A stretch of 64,000 nucleotides of DNA from Alisma plantago-aquatica. Lineage: Eukaryota > Streptophyta > Magnoliopsida > Alismatales > Alismataceae. Below the pieces are notes generated by a model. That model made no database searches, was not told the origin of the DNA, and was given only the letters and a program-made list of their open reading frames with translations. Positions 14,001-29,000 of the stretch are shown one piece after another. The translations under genes and the position numbers were made by a program. The first letter of the stretch is position 1. Every line of letters begins with the position of its first letter. Location of the stretch: assembly GCA_963693085.1 (NCBI GenBank), contig OY856412.1, positions 1,407,572,694-1,407,636,693 on the forward strand, read 5' to 3'.

Positions 14001-17000
14001 TATTTAGGGTTCAGTTGCTTATATTGCAATAATCAATTCTGAACAACATAAGTGGAGACTGGTTGGTTGAGCATCCACCATCTATGACTACAAAGGACAT
14101 ACAGCTTACACACTCATTTTTTTACATGGATAGGTTGAAGCAGTAACAGTCCATCTTTTGTTTTTGATTGCCGGGGGAAACCCACCCCCTTAGGCGGAGG
14201 CCCAGATAGCAGAGATGGTAAACCCGGGAGACCCGTGTGCCCGCACACATGTTTCTCAATAAGTCGCATCAGAGACCGGCTGACGCTGCGGGAAATTCAT
14301 TTCCGAACAGTCCATCTCTTGAGTCACCTAAAAAGCGGTTTCAACTCCTGCTTAAGTGCTCTAAACCCCCAACTGCTTAGTTAGTCCTTGAAGTGGTAGT
14401 TATGTAGCCCTATGCCAGGCACCTGCTATGGCCCACTCCACCGGCCCGCCTGAGGGCTGCTTTTAGGCGTCCGCCTGATGCCGCCTCAAGGAGCCAGGTT
14501 CACTTCCCATGCCCAGATAGGCACTTACACTTGTATACTTATATACATAAATGCCCAAATAAGCAGTTACACTTGTATCTATCTACTGTTGTAATATGTA
14601 ATGCTATTGTATAATATGTATATTTTATTGTAATGCTACTGTTAGTATGTAATATCTACCGTTTATATATTATAATATAATTCGATCGAATATTATACTA
14701 CCGTGTAACACTACATATGTAATGAACTATTAATGTAACAATATACTTGTAATTATAAATTAACGACTTGTGCAATATACTGCTGTCAATTCTAGTTCTT
14801 ATGTAATTTTATACTACTGATAATACTTAGTACGGAAAGGTAACATAATACTATCAATTTACGATGTAATAATGTTATACTACTGTTTATATTAATACGA
14901 ACACTTTAATTTACACTGACATGGTTCTAGATATGTATGAGTTAATGTGTGTGTGTGCATGCATCAGATGAATCTACATTTCCTCATGATTTGTTGGAAG
15001 ATTTTACATCTTCATACTCTGGGGGTTAGCACATGAAGTGGTAGTTATGTAGCTCTACACCAGGCGCCTGTTATAGCCCGCTTTACCCTCTTAACTACTC
15101 GCCGGAGAGCTGCTTTTAGGCACCCACCTGATGCCAACTCAGTAAAAGAGCCAAGTCCACTTCCCGGCCCCAAATAGGCAGTTATACTCGTGTACATCTA
15201 TACATATATTCTACTGTATACATCTACTGTTGTAATATGCAATGCTATTGTACAATATGTATGTTTTATATTATAGGTAACACTAATGTTAGTATGTAAT
15301 ATCTACTGTCGCTCTAAAAAATGTAACGTCTACTGTCTTATATGCTACATGTTATATTCTATATCATATAATACTATCATGTGATATTAAAAATGTAATA
15401 AACTAATGTAATACCAGTATATTATGTAACTATGAATTTGTACATTATAGATTAACTACTTGTGCAATATACTTCTATTAACTCCAGTCTCCAACTATTA
15501 CCTGATATTATACTACTCATAATACTTAGTATGGAAAGGTGATATTATACTATTGTATGATACTACGTAATTGTGTTATACTGCTGGACCTGGTACTATT
15601 GTAACATATGTTGTAAGTTATGTTATGACATGGTTCTACGTATGCATAAAAGTTAATGTGTGTTTGTGCTACTGTGCGTGTGTCACATCAGCATTTTCTC
15701 ATGATGCGTCGACGAGTTTTACATCTTCATATGCTTTGGATTAGCACCTGAGCCACTTGTAAGGACCTGGTTTATACATTTAGCTAATGACACTTAAATC
15801 AACAAGTGATAAAACATTGCTCAGGTTTTTATAGTGGAGTTTGGTCAAGAGTTGTAGTTGTAATGGTGCTAGTTCGTGGTATGTCTACTTGCAAAGATGG
15901 ATGTTACCACATTAGCAATTTTGTTGGTGAGCCTCTGAAAGAAGTGATCATGATCAACTCATCTCATAGTGTAGCATTTTAGGATTTCGGACCTCAAATA
16001 AAATCATCTTGAAATGAATGATTGGACTACCCATATCAATAAGTTGACTCATTTTCATGGAGCCCATCAATAGGAATTCCTTGGTTAGGCATGTTTGGCT
16101 TGGAGTAACACTAAGACAAGTGACTTGCCAAGAAGTTTGCCCTAGGTATGTAACTTAGGACAAAGCTCACAACAAAGGCTTGTATGGTTTTTGGGTCATT
16201 CATTTTTCTTTAAACTTTGTAAAAGCCATGTGATGGGGGTTCAGTCGTTACAAATGATGTGAGAGCCCAAAATTGAATTGGAGACTAGGTGTTTCCAGGG
16301 GGTGCCCAGACAATGCAGGCGCCTAGGTGGATGCCTAGGGGTTTCTAAGCATTTTTAATTTATTTTTGACATTTGTGTATGTCATGTACAATATGCGCAC
16401 TTTATGAATCAATATAATGCCAACATATATAAATATACATTAGAAATATGCAAGCAAGGAACTAGCATTTTGAAGAAAAACGCAACAAAAAGCATTCGTT
16501 ATGAATGGAAGTAATAAGTACAAGCATATGACCTTGATATGGAAATCAAGAGCTGAACATCTATAAAAGACGGTGACCACAAAATGTAATCAAAGAAAAT
16601 GGACAATGTTTGTAGCAAATAAAGATTAACATGAGCATCGATCGTTAGAAAGAGAAAAACACAATGGTAACTATGTGCCATATACTCATGATCATAGTAT
16701 TAAATGTTGTCACATTTGCTAAATTTTGTCGCTTTTGTCGATGCCGACAGTTGGCGAGGTCGAATCCATGTAAGCATTCTCATTCCACAATATCCTCGAC
16801 GAAAGTCGACATTTCCCCATATGTCGACAAAGTTGGCCCAGGTTCATTAAAAAATTCCCCAATTTCCTCAACATTGGTTGAAGTTGGCGACATTCTTCTG
16901 GTATTTTGTGGAGTTTGATGTGCGAGGAGAAAAAAGTGTTGGATCTTGAGGTAAGGTAATTTTGATGTTATTATTTATTATTCTAAGCCAATATTAAAAG

Positions 17001-20000
17001 ATCGACCGTCTCTCTGCTAGATCTGCCATAGATCTACACCATTTTTATGTAGTTTGTTTATTGTCATAAACTTTATATATGGAAGAACTCTATAGTCCAG
17101 AGGTGACTGTATGTAATCATGTATTTTTCTACATATGTAAGCCTATATGGATGGCTATATGTAAACATATATTGTGTTTTTTAGCTAGATTTGATGAAAT
17201 CTATCGATTTTTATCACAAAATGACTATTTCTAGCTTAATTTTTGTCGAAGTTGCGTTGAAGTTTTAGTTGTAAAAATCCTCAAAGTTTGTTTGATGTTT
17301 CCACTAACTTCACTTCCAAACCTGTGGAAGTCCTCGAAATCGAAGTCTTGTTCCATGCTCATGACACATGAAATCACTGAATCACTCATCATTACCGTAA
17401 TTTGCCACATCAACATCATCGTCATCCTCTGTCTCATTCCTTTTCCTCCTTAGTCTCCTCCTCATCGTCTAACTCATCATATTCATCATTTGGATAATCA
17501 ATTGTATGCACTTTTTTCTTATTAAATACAACAACCTTGTTGTTTCTGATGTCTTTGCCTGTGGTGGTTAGGTTTCAGCGAACTTTAGAGTTTTTTTTAT
17601 GAGAATCATAGTTGTTAAGGGGGCTACACACTAGGCTTTTCTTAGGGGGTGCCTAGGGTGCCTTCACGTTTCAGGACCCCTTTTTAAACAATGTTGATAT
17701 TTAGGTATTTACATTCACAATTTCATGTTTGTAAATATGTAATAATGACTGCATAATATTACACAATATTTGGCTATATCACACCTAATATGAGCTAGCC
17801 TAGACCTAATCGGTTGTAATTTGAACTAAATTGATCTATAGTTGACCTAATTTGACCTTGTTTGCACGAATTTGGCCTAGATTAGACCTAATTTGGTATA
17901 ACATGACCTAACAAGACTTATGCAGCGTTTGGCAACGCGATTGGTGAGTCAACACTTTGATGCAGTGAGATGGATCACCGTAAGATTTTTGTCCTGTGAG
18001 AAAAAATTATCGTTGAATGCTACGCAACACTAAAAACAATACAAATTCAAAGCGGTGGGTGATCTTGCGTTTGGTAATGATGGTTACGAGCGATTGCAAC
18101 CTGCCCGACCTTGCCCCATCGCTGGCTGGGCAATCGCATCGCTTTACCAAACAGAGCATTAAGTTCTGTAAATTTCCCCTATATTGGCCTAAATTGTGGC
18201 GTCCCACCGCTACCAGGTGGAGATTACTCAAAATAAGCCTCGATTAAAACCAATGATCGTTACAACAATTAATTATGTTATCACAACATGGAACCAAACA
18301 TTTGAATTCCAACAAAGAGAGATATCAACAAAGTCCTTGCACTTTATGTAAAATTTCGACAATCATATTATGGTGACCTCTGTGACGCCTTTTAGAAAAA
18401 AGGGGTGAGATATAGAGCATAGATAAATAACTTACAACTTGTATAACTGGTGCTACATATACAAGGCACACATGTCAACATCTCAAACCGGGTATACAAC
18501 CATTTTACAAAACTCCCCAACCATGTACTACTACCTAACTCAAACACGCAAACATCACCTATCTCCAGCTGATGTCAGGCAGAGCGGGACACCAAATGAC
18601 ACACACACGTTGCCTACATTTAGGTGATTGGCGTCCACCACCAAACTGGTCCTCACCACAACTGTTTGGGATGCTCGACGTATCACCTAAAAGAATGTGA
18701 AAAACCACGAGGTGGGCCCCAAACCCCAACAATATGATATAATTGGAAACATTTATTACTTACAACCATGGTAATAAAAAACCTGGCTTGAGGCTCTCGA
18801 GGGTTACGCCTCTTGGTGAGGCTATCCCAAATGCGCCTCGAGGTTTACGCCTCGATGTCCTAGACTAAGGTTTACGCCTCACATTGTTTGAGGCCCGCCT
18901 CAAAGCACTGAGGCTCTGAGGCTTAGCTGAGGCACACATCGAGGTGGGCCCCAAACCCCAACAATGTGATATAATTGGAAACATTTATTACTTACAACCA
19001 TGGTAATAAAAACCCGCCTTGAGGCTCTCGAGGCTTACTCCTCTTGGTGAGGCTATCCCAAATGCGCTTCGAGGCTTACGCCTCGATGTCCTAGACTGAG
19101 GTTTACGCCTCGCATTTTCTGAGGCCCGCCTCAAAGCACTGAGGCTCTGAGGCTTAGCTGAGGCACACGCCTCATTTCTAGATGATAGTCTTATGTTAAC
19201 CATCAAATTGTGTACTTTTAAGATTATTACAAACACTTTCTTTAAAAAAATCTTTTAGTTCTAATAGTTAATTGTTTTTTTATTAATGAACATTTAAACA
19301 TCAATCTCTAAGTTACAATTTTCATTTTTCTTTGTCAAATTTGTCATTGTTTGCTTCCTTCTTATTATTCACTATGTGGTTGAATTTCATATCATTGTTA
19401 ACTAACTTTGGTTTCTTGTTCCTATTAATTTGAAATTTTATCTCCTTTAGCTTTTCTGCCATTGACATCTTTTATTCTAATAGTATAAAGAATTGATATC
19501 TCGTTATTTTTTTTACATATTTATTTGGTATTGTGGTGGGTCCTTAGTCAAAATTATCACTATTAAGTTTCATAATTAATTTCTATTTCATTTGGTTATG
19601 TTTGTATATACCTATTTCTGTTATACACATGCATATACATAACACACACATATGTAATTACATGTATAAATTCATTTTTGTTACTGCCTCATACATATTA
19701 TGAGGCTTACGCCTCGCCTCACTGAGACAAAAATGCCTGATTACGCCTCCACATTTTTCATCCTTGCATACAACCCGTTTATGAGTAATTTAAACAAGGC
19801 AATAATTATTGGAATGTTGAACAAGTAGTATATCAAAGGCATACTCTTACCATTGTTATACTTGTATCATCATGTATACCTTTGTAGGATATAAAATCAC
19901 ATACATTTTTTACATTAAGGAAACTATACACCATAACACATTCATGTTCTTTGCCAAATAAAGCTAAACATGTATACCAAATGACTGAATTACACTTTTT

Positions 20001-23000
20001 TTATGCGCAGTTTGAGTCGTACCGCTCAAACCACTAGCTAGATGTTATGAAGTCATACTAGCAATCCACATAAGATATAAGGATATCCAAATTCCATTCC
20101 ACTCACCTCAGGTCAAAGTGAGGTAACAAGAAGGTCGAGTGCTCGAAGGCCAGGTCTACCGTGAAAATTGCTCAAAAGTACACTGGTCATGACGCCAAAT
20201 ATAGGGTCAATCTTAATCCGAGACACGGCCCCAAATGTTCTCCATCACGTATCGTTCATTGCCGGACCATCTGTCACAATTGAGTCCCAAACAGAAATTT
20301 AAAGACGCCAGGGAGTGCCAACCCCAATCATACCCATATATTCACTAATATATGGCTGTGGACATCTTCTCGCAATTCACAAATTGCCTTAAGATTAACC
20401 CCTTTTACTATTTCCCCAATAACCTAGGGAAATAGATCTACAAATCAGAGCTCTACAAGATTAAGGTCACACTTGATTAATTAGATCAATTACCCTTTTT
20501 TATGACTGCATCAGTCAAGTTACGTACAATCAACAACAAAGATTAAAAGATGAATCAAGGCTTTGCAACTTTAGAAGTTGTAAACCACATCATTCTAAAA
20601 TCCTAACTTCTAAACAAGGTGAACTATAACGTCTCTCGACCACTCCGAGGACCTTCTTTAAGAACTTGGCACCACAAGGCCCTAAAATGTATCAATGACC
20701 ATGCCAAGGTCCAATCCTCTCAAGGGTATCACGACAAGCCATTACAAGGCCAAATTTACTAAGGAACATCGAAATCACCAGATGTCTTGTTCACATGTTT
20801 ACAAGAAATAACGAGATAAATTCTCAACAACATATAAGTAATATACTAGTTTTAAGATCAAGATATAAGGAAAGCTTATTTCAAACATTGATAAGCTATT
20901 CCTATATTTCAGTTCTATATCCACAAATTTTCAACAATGTATCAGCTAGTAAAAAACCTTAAAACATTTTAGGAGAATCCCCCATTGAAAGGCATATCAT
21001 ATTAGTTCATATTTTGCCTCATAGAGTATCAACAAGCCATAAAGACATCACCTTTAAGTTCATTATTCATCATAGATTGAATTAAGCACATGCATGTAAA
21101 ACTAACATGTCTTTAGCATCAAGAAAAATATTCAAATGGTCTAGATAAAACATGCAAGTTCGTATTTTCTTTATATTGTCTTAGAATGATAACAATGATT
21201 CCACCTCTAGTATGTAAGAGAGGTTAACATCAAGATAATGATATGCATGTATCATGTATGTACTAAGTGCATCATATGTTATATCAGTCGCCTTACAAAC
21301 AATGGAAACAACTCCACTCAAAGAAGACATTGGGAAAACCTTGAGCTTCACTCTTCATGCTGCATAATGATCCCACCTCAAGCAACTTGCGATCCTTCTA
21401 AAGATTTTGAGCTTTCTTCTCTAAAAGCTTGCCACGACATAAGCTTCACATTCTAAGAGCAGCTAGGACAAGAGAGAGGGATAACACACTGTAAGATTGT
21501 AGTAAAAAAAAAAAGGAACCACTAAGAGCACAAGTCAAGGTGGAAAAAGATGATGGATCACCAAGATCGTGGAGAAAAGGGACATCACTTACATGGATCC
21601 ATGTCCTACAATGTGTAAGGGGGTCAAACAAGCTTCATAAAAGAAGAAAAGAAGAACAATCAACATCCTCGATGAAGGTCGATGAAGACAAACTTTTCAA
21701 AGGTTGACATCGACCAATGTCGTCCAGTTGCGGTTGTGAATTAGCAAGATTCTTTGTGTTACTAAGGCAAAGAGGGAGGAGCAAGGGGACATTTATAGCC
21801 CCAGAAGAGAGAAAAAATGGTCAAAGCAGCAGAGTTTGTGGCTTCACTGGTCAACAACTTCATCGGAGGACGACTTAGATCTCCCATCTGTAGGCAACAT
21901 TAGAGATTTCATCAGAGGAGGGTGAGATGAGGTTTCATCGGCCTCCTTCATTGATTTGGGTACCCTAGCATCTCATTAGTTTCCAGGTTTTGGGTTTGCA
22001 TCGATTGTCAAACAAAAAACTCTCATTGGTTCACAGGCTCGACTGGTTCATCGATAGACGTCAACTCGGTTTGTCGTCGATCGAGGGCTTGTAACTCTTT
22101 CCTCTGTCTCAACTGATGATACATCAATGACTAACTGGCTAGTCTCCCCATTGGTTCCCAATCGATGAAGAGTCAACGGTCCACCAACTAGCTCCCATCG
22201 ATCCTCAACCGATAAAGAGTCAACGACTAGCTACTTCCAAGACTCATCAATAGATGACCTAGCTAAGGGTCATCTATTGGAGACAAGCATGCTCGGTCAG
22301 TCTCCACCAAACAAATCCAACAACCAGTGAAACACAAAAGACAAACAAGGCAGACTGCCTTCATCAATCCTTAACGATGGAAAGGTAGGGTGCTTCATTA
22401 GGTGATCTTTGTTCACCAAACCAAGCCAAAGCTAGAGGGAGAGAGCAAACATGCTATGTGTAAATACAAAAAGAACCTCCTGGCTTGGAGAACTTGCACA
22501 TAGACCGACAAGAGCAAAACATCAACCAACTAATTACAAATCTGTAACAAGCTAGTAATCAAAACATCCAAACACATAGCTAAGATAACAAAGCATATTT
22601 AAAAGATTAAGCTAGTTCACAGTTCTTACATAAATGAGACTTAATTTGGCCAAATCAGACCTAATCTCCCAAAATCCGACCTAATTCCCCAAATCAGATC
22701 AAAACTTTCCAAATCAGCATGATTTGGCCTCAATCAAACCTAAGTTTGCATAACGTGAAGTAATCAAATCTAACTTTCCCAAATTTTCCTTGTATTGACC
22801 TAAATGGGACCTAATTTGGCCAAGTCACACCTAATCTCCCTCGACTAGACTTATTTTCCCCAAACTAGACTTGTTTTCCAAAAAAAGGACCTAATTTGGC
22901 CAGAATCAAACCGAATTTTGCATAGCATGACTTAATTAAACCTAACTACCCCTTATTTGAACCAATAAAAAAACTCCTAATTTGCACTATATTGATCTAA

Positions 23001-26000
23001 ATGAAAGCTAATATGGCCAAATCAGACCTGATTTTCCCAAATCAAACCTAATTTCCCCAAATCTGGCATTATCCCAATTCAGACTTTATTTACCCAAAGT
23101 TGACTTGATTTAGGCTAAATCAGACCTATTTTAACCATAGAATGATCAATTCGATCTATATTAGCTAAACCCAACCGAACTTGTGCTAAATTAGCATTTG
23201 AGCGGCTTTATTTGGGTCGAAAAGGCTTTAGGCGACCACTAAAGGCATCTTAGGGGCTAGGTGCCCAATTTGAGGCGCCATGCCTAGAGCATAGGTCGCC
23301 TTGATAACTAAGATGAGAATAGGTGTCAATTTTTCCTTTTCCCTTGTCACCTACCTTATATGTATTTGTGGTTGCTTCCCTGTTAGGCCTAGCCACCTCT
23401 TCAGATGCTCCCATGGCCTCATCGACAAGTCTCCAAGTGAGACCATCATGATCTGGAACAGTAGCATCATCATGAATCCCTGTCATCCACTCACTGCTCC
23501 ACTACAACTCCTCAACTGCATTGGGATCAAAGTCACTTTCATTATTCATCTTCTTGATTTTTTTGAAAGCAATCCTTCTATTTGATGTTATATTGGATGA
23601 ACACCTGTTTATCCACCTGCTTACTTAACAAACAATTTCTTAGCTTTAAGAGTATCTACACGACAAAAGATTATGATATGTTATCTATTACAAAAGTCAA
23701 CATATTACTTCCATATCAGTATATCATTAACTAGTTAAAATGTTGATCGCAAGAACACTTACAAACTCAAATATGCTTCAGTTACGCTCGCAACTAGAGG
23801 AGGTGCAACAAAGACTCAAGAATCACAAAGTCAACTTCTTTAGGGTAGAAATCCCTACACCATATTAGCTCCCACCAAGCCATTATGAACGTATTATAGT
23901 TAATTATAATAGATGCTATAAAAGGATATGCAAGCTATAAGAAAGAGATTATAGCGACGTACATGGTGATAAAGTGCTCCTATGGCAAATGGCTGCTAGA
24001 TTCCCAAACAAGCCATGACAAATTTTGTAAGCATCTACTTCTGCAAGTACTTTGTCAATCAAGGGTAAATCATCCACCATTTTCAGGAAGTAGTCTGTGA
24101 ATGCTCGTCTAGTTGAATCTAAGTCATCTCCATAAAGGCTTGTCGATGAAGTACTTAAAAAAAAATCAATCAGGAGGTGTTGTATTCATCTTGCCCTCCA
24201 ACACAAGCGAAACCATCAACTCATCTTGCCCGTAAAAACCAAAAAAAAAAAGGAGTCGTCACATGAACCTCACTCGCAACCCACCTCATACAGACCATCC
24301 TTGAATGAGAAAACCAAGAAGAGCACTCTCCCACGACCATAGAAACTAGGAGTCGCCCCTTCGAACCACCTCAAACAGACTTTTCAACTGATCCATCCTC
24401 TTCTCTTCTTACCATCAAATCCCTCAAAGAAGAGGTATGGATCATCTTCATCCTCTAACTCCCCTGTAGAAAAGATGATAGACGAGCCGTTATCTAAACC
24501 TTCGCACGAAAGGGGACCCAACCATCAACGCTACTCTGAGCTCTGCCGCCAAACTGAGAGTCCAGGAAATCGCCAAGGCGTCGATGAGACAAGCGAACAC
24601 ACTCCCCAACTGAATCGTGCACTCATCTTGCAACGAAGTCGGTCTTAACTTCATCGGGCACTCTGCTAGAGCTAGCAGAATCGGTCGCCGACAGGACACC
24701 GATCACTGACTGTTGAACCAACGCATCCAGGATGTGTGCATCCTATAGTCCCGCGCCATGTGACCAGGACTCTTGCAGCAAAAGCAAGTTGTCAGAGATG
24801 AACAATGACGCTTCTAATGCCCATGTTGAACGCAGCGAAAGCACCGATCCTTAGGAAGGGAAGGGCGCCTCCTAACCGCCTTCCTTATCTCATAAGAGCG
24901 TGCCAAGTGACCTGGAGCTAGACATTGAAAGCAAACCGTCGAGGTCGAACAATTAGTGTCGTTAGTGTCTGTGTCGTAAGCATCAGAAGCAAGCATCCCT
25001 AGGGGTACGAGGACCCATAGGGAGTACCTCCATCACAACAGGGGGTGTGCCGACTCACGGACTGGATGCCGCTGCATGGCCTCCAACTAGACTAAAATCA
25101 TCCCCGCGCCCAAGGCTTAAACCAATTTTGTAAGTGGCCATCATCAGGGGAACACAAAGACCACCGACCCAAAATAACCCCCCCCGACAACAACGGGTGT
25201 CCCCCCTGACACTGCCTAAGACCCTGCAAGCACCTTGAGAAGGTGTCTGCACACAAGCACCTGAAATAGGACCATCATGCAAAATCTCAAACACCTTTGG
25301 TGCACCTCCCACCCCCAACACAAGACCTCTTTCAAAATCCAAACTAGGATGAGGAACAAAGGCCACAACATACCTCTCCCCCACTGAGCCACCGCAGACC
25401 ATGTCCCCTACATCAACCTGTCCATTGTCAACACCAGTAGACCCAACAAGTCCCCCCCCCAACAGGAAGCTTGCCCCTGAAGCTTAAGTGCCCAAAGATG
25501 TCCCAGATGCAGTGTGAGACAACGATCCCCGCCACCCCCTGCATCGCAGATCCGCCCCAACCGCCCAGAGTGACAACCTGCAGGTCCACCTTGTGTTGAG
25601 GAAGAAAGCCGCAACCTGTAGTACGATAGACATTTGATTTTTATAGTGATCACGAACAATGACCACAACTGAACCATAATGTCTCAACACGACTAAAATT
25701 ATACTTGATCTTGTCTATTGCTTTGGTGAGTGCCACAATGATGTATCCCACACATGGCTTAACACATGAATCAACTAGTCTCAGAAGCTGCACAAGTGGT
25801 ATTGTGACCCTCAGATGGCTGTCCATGGCCTCGCAGAACTTATGAGGACAACATTGTCCTAGCAATCTTATACACAAGATTAGATTTAAACCATTTACTT
25901 GCTCACAAGTAAGAAAGAAACAATGTGCCTAAAGAATTCCTGGCATTATGCAAACCTTGAAGAGTAAGAGAAATTATTGCAAATCGAGTAATTGAACATT

Positions 26001-29000
26001 TCATCAACTCCTCATCTGAATGTTGCAAAGAAGCACTCTATAGACGTGTATGCAGGTAAAGGAATGATGTCACTTCCTTGACTTTTTATTTATACTTGCA
26101 TACTGGGACAACCTTAAAGTGTCTTCCAACATGAGGTCAATGTAATGTGGGTGGATGGTGTCTAGAATAATTGCAGCCTCTTTGCTTGCAACAATTTCCC
26201 AGCTAGAACAAATTGTGACATTATCAATATCCACCTAAGTAACATATTTTGGTCCAACATTCTCTATGGCTTCATTTAGAAATCTGAAAAGAAACTCGCA
26301 TTAATGCTTATGTACATATACATTCATAGAGTACATGTAAAATGTACCATGAGGAGAATTTACAACGAAATTTATTAGACTTCTTCCTCGCATGTCTGAC
26401 TATCCATTTGACTTTGGTGTGCAGCCATACATTTTCCATGCCGGCAAATGCCCCTCTCGCAAGTTCCCAATCTTCTCATACTGGGCCTCTAATAAATGTG
26501 TCCTCTGAGCTTTGTATTTGGGAGGTTTGAAACCTTTCCAAACCTGAATAACAACCTCAAACACAATCTCATACTAATTTAGTTGGAAGCATTTAATGGA
26601 AGATTTATCTAGAAGAACCAGAATTCTATCTCCTCATCAACTCTAGCTTGTGCTTCTTTCTTGTAGCCAATTTGAATGTACTAAGGTTTTTGTTTTGCCT
26701 TCTTTAGAGCAATCACCTCACATGGAAGAGACTACATGTGCACATCCATGGGACATTCTCACCAAACAAAAGAGGTTTATCACCAACCTTGGGGGTAGAA
26801 GTACCCGCCTCTGTGAAGCAATACCGACATTGGCCTCACTACCATCACCACTGGGGAATGAAGGCAAATGGACAATCAGGGTTTGAGACTTACGTGTAGT
26901 CATCGCCACATACTTGGCTATATTGGAACCCTTACATGTTCCTTAACCCTCTGATCCCTCCTTTACAAATATGACCGCACAAGCGACATTGCACCTTGTT
27001 CTTATCATCCAGAACAACTCGGAAAGAGTACTTCCACCCATAAGAAGTGGATTTTGCCTTATGTGGTACTGCTTCCAGTCGGGGTGTTGCTATCTTGGTT
27101 GCCACTACCACCTACGCTTCTTTTCGCCTTCTAGTTTGATATCTAGAAAGCAGATAAGTGAAATCATAACATGAATAGCAAGGCAACACATTTAAAAAAA
27201 TCAATCGCTTGTATAATGCAATCATAGGAAGAATAAAAGCATGCATGGAGAACGTACCAGAAAAGAAGGCTGACGATAACAGTAGAACTAGAATCCGATA
27301 GTTGCTTTCCACGACTGTGGCGAATAGGAAAAAAAGCAAAAGTTGGATGAGATGAGAGGAAGACGAGGAAGAGGAAGGAGGGGAAGGAAGAAGATAAGCA
27401 TGGAACACATGTGTTGGTTCCTTGCCCCCTTGCATAAAAAAAGAAGGCTGACGCTTGGCGGCAACAGTAATCCTATGACTGTTGCTTAAAAGATAAAAAG
27501 GCAAATTATAAGACGATAGGTAGATGAGGAAAAAGGGAGAATGAAGGGGAGGAAGAGAGCATGGATAATAATTACAAGCCAGAAGTTAAATGTTGCTTCC
27601 TTGCGCCAAAACAAATGGCTAGGATAGCTACAAACAAAAAACAAAAGAAGAGAAAAAGTATGAGATGAGAGGAAGATGAGGAAGAGGGGATGAGGGAGGG
27701 GAGGGGGAGGAAGAGGAGGGAATCTATGTGTTGTTCCCTTGCTCCAAAGAAGAAGGCCAACAACAATATGTGATATATCGCACGATGAAAGAGATTGTTG
27801 TGGAGTTGCATAGAAGATAGGGCTATTAACGGTGCGGGTATGACCATAACCATTTATTTTAGCAGGTATGGGTATGAGTCTAGACCCGCATAACTTAAGA
27901 CCATACCCGCACCTTAACCAGACCCACACCATACCCAGACCTACACATCGCACAGGTATATAGTGTGGTTCTACGGGTATACAATTCCACAGAAAATGTC
28001 ATATGAATATTCATCTTGAGTCATTGTTCATTTAACAATTGCATCATTAATAAATCTTATCCATTATTCAATCACAAGAATGATGTTTTATTTGTTTTGG
28101 AGTATCTCTTTGTGTTGTTTTGTAATGAATTGATATTGAAAAAGATAAAGATATATATAAGCCAGCAAATCAGATCCAATTATTGGACACGATAGAAATT
28201 ATAAAAAAAGGTACTAATGGATTTGGAAGCAAATATAAAATAAGCAAATGAATAGTACACAAAAGAGGAGAGGGAAGGAGGTAACATATGTGGACAATGA
28301 CAGGCATGCATTACCTTTTTTTAACATTCGAAACCGCAATCGACCGAATCGGAATCAACACGAGGCAGGGAGCAACCCTTGCAATTTTATTTAGCAAGCA
28401 TAAGGCATGATGAGGAAGATGCTCCTTTTCTGTGGAAGATATTGCAAGCACGCGATCGTCTGAAGTTTGGGTGTCAGGACACAACATTGCAGGCGGAAGA
28501 GTAGGATCGACACCATCTAGATCAGGGCATCGACGGGATTAGGGTACTGGAGTTGGCTGTGGCTGAGATGACTAGACAATTTCTGTGGGCACCTGAGTAG
28601 GAGGGCGGTGGCGGTGGGCGTAGGGCGCCCGAAGTCATACACACGGAGTTTAGAGTCAAAGGTGCCATCACCCTAGCTGGAGCTGGAGTCCAAATGCTTG
28701 AAATGAAGAGGTGTGAACAATTTGTTTGATTCAAAACTGTGTTAGGTTAGAATGCTAACCATTAGATCGTAGGATGATATGTTCTATCCGTTAGATTCTA
28801 ATATATAATGTCTATATATATTTGAATATGTATGGTAATGCTGGTATGTAGGTGTATTCAATACGAGTATAAACATACCCATTATTGTATTTGTAATACG
28901 AGTAAGCAGGTAGGTGGATATGGAAAAATAAACCCACGACATGTTTTAGCAGGTATAGTTTTATGGGTACACAAGTCTACTCGTACCCATTTACAACCCT

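Larger units (their letters stand above)
9779..15969. other. Left part of RNASEH2A intron 5
   Basis: Non-coding. It holds a diverged tandem duplication near 10.25-10.61 kb and another at 14.39-15.75 kb, reported separately. At 14,160-14,300 there is a GC-richer patch (GCCGGGGGAAACCCACCCC and following) with no recognised gene. The rest is AT-rich and shows no coding frame with conserved motifs. Confidence 0.6.
18195..22630 (-). mobile_element. Solo long LTR (minus strand) with 5-bp target duplication
   Basis: Read on the minus strand it starts TGTAAGAACTGTGAAC (from 22,630) and ends GGGACGCCACA (at 18,195), with TG...CA termini. TAAAT flanks it on both sides (18190-18194 and 22631-22635). 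A TATA box (CTATAAATG on the minus strand, near 21,795) precedes a GC-richer leader. Without the 1-kb insert at 18,768-19,767 the LTR is about 3.4 kb, the size of the chromovirus-like LTRs elsewhere in the window. No gag or pol adjoins it, so it is a solo LTR, presumably left by LTR-LTR recombination. Confidence 0.75.
17607..23312. mobile_element. hAT-type element nested in the older hAT relic
   Basis: Perfect 8-bp target duplication ATGAGAAT at 17599-17606 and 23313-23320. Inverted ends are CATAGTTGTTAAGGGGGC and, read inward from the right, CTTAGTTATCAAGGCGAC. GCCTAGG / GGCGCC-type subterminal motifs lie just inside both ends. The interior carried a GACCTAATTTGGCC-type minisatellite, now split into a left block (about 17,780-17,915) and a right block (about 22,636-23,190) by a Tourist MITE and a solo LTR. 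No transposase of its own was found, so it is probably non-autonomous. Confidence 0.8.

Noticed and set aside
25055..25462. 135-codon glycine-rich minus-strand frame as a separate gene
   Set aside because: It is biased in composition, next to a broken zinc-knuckle relic, with overlapping frames of similar length; at most part of a retroelement remnant.
27112..27953. Serine- and leucine-rich minus-strand frames of 130 and 155 codons
   Set aside because: They are the opposite strand of a purine-rich degenerate repeat, and overlapping frames give equally long products.
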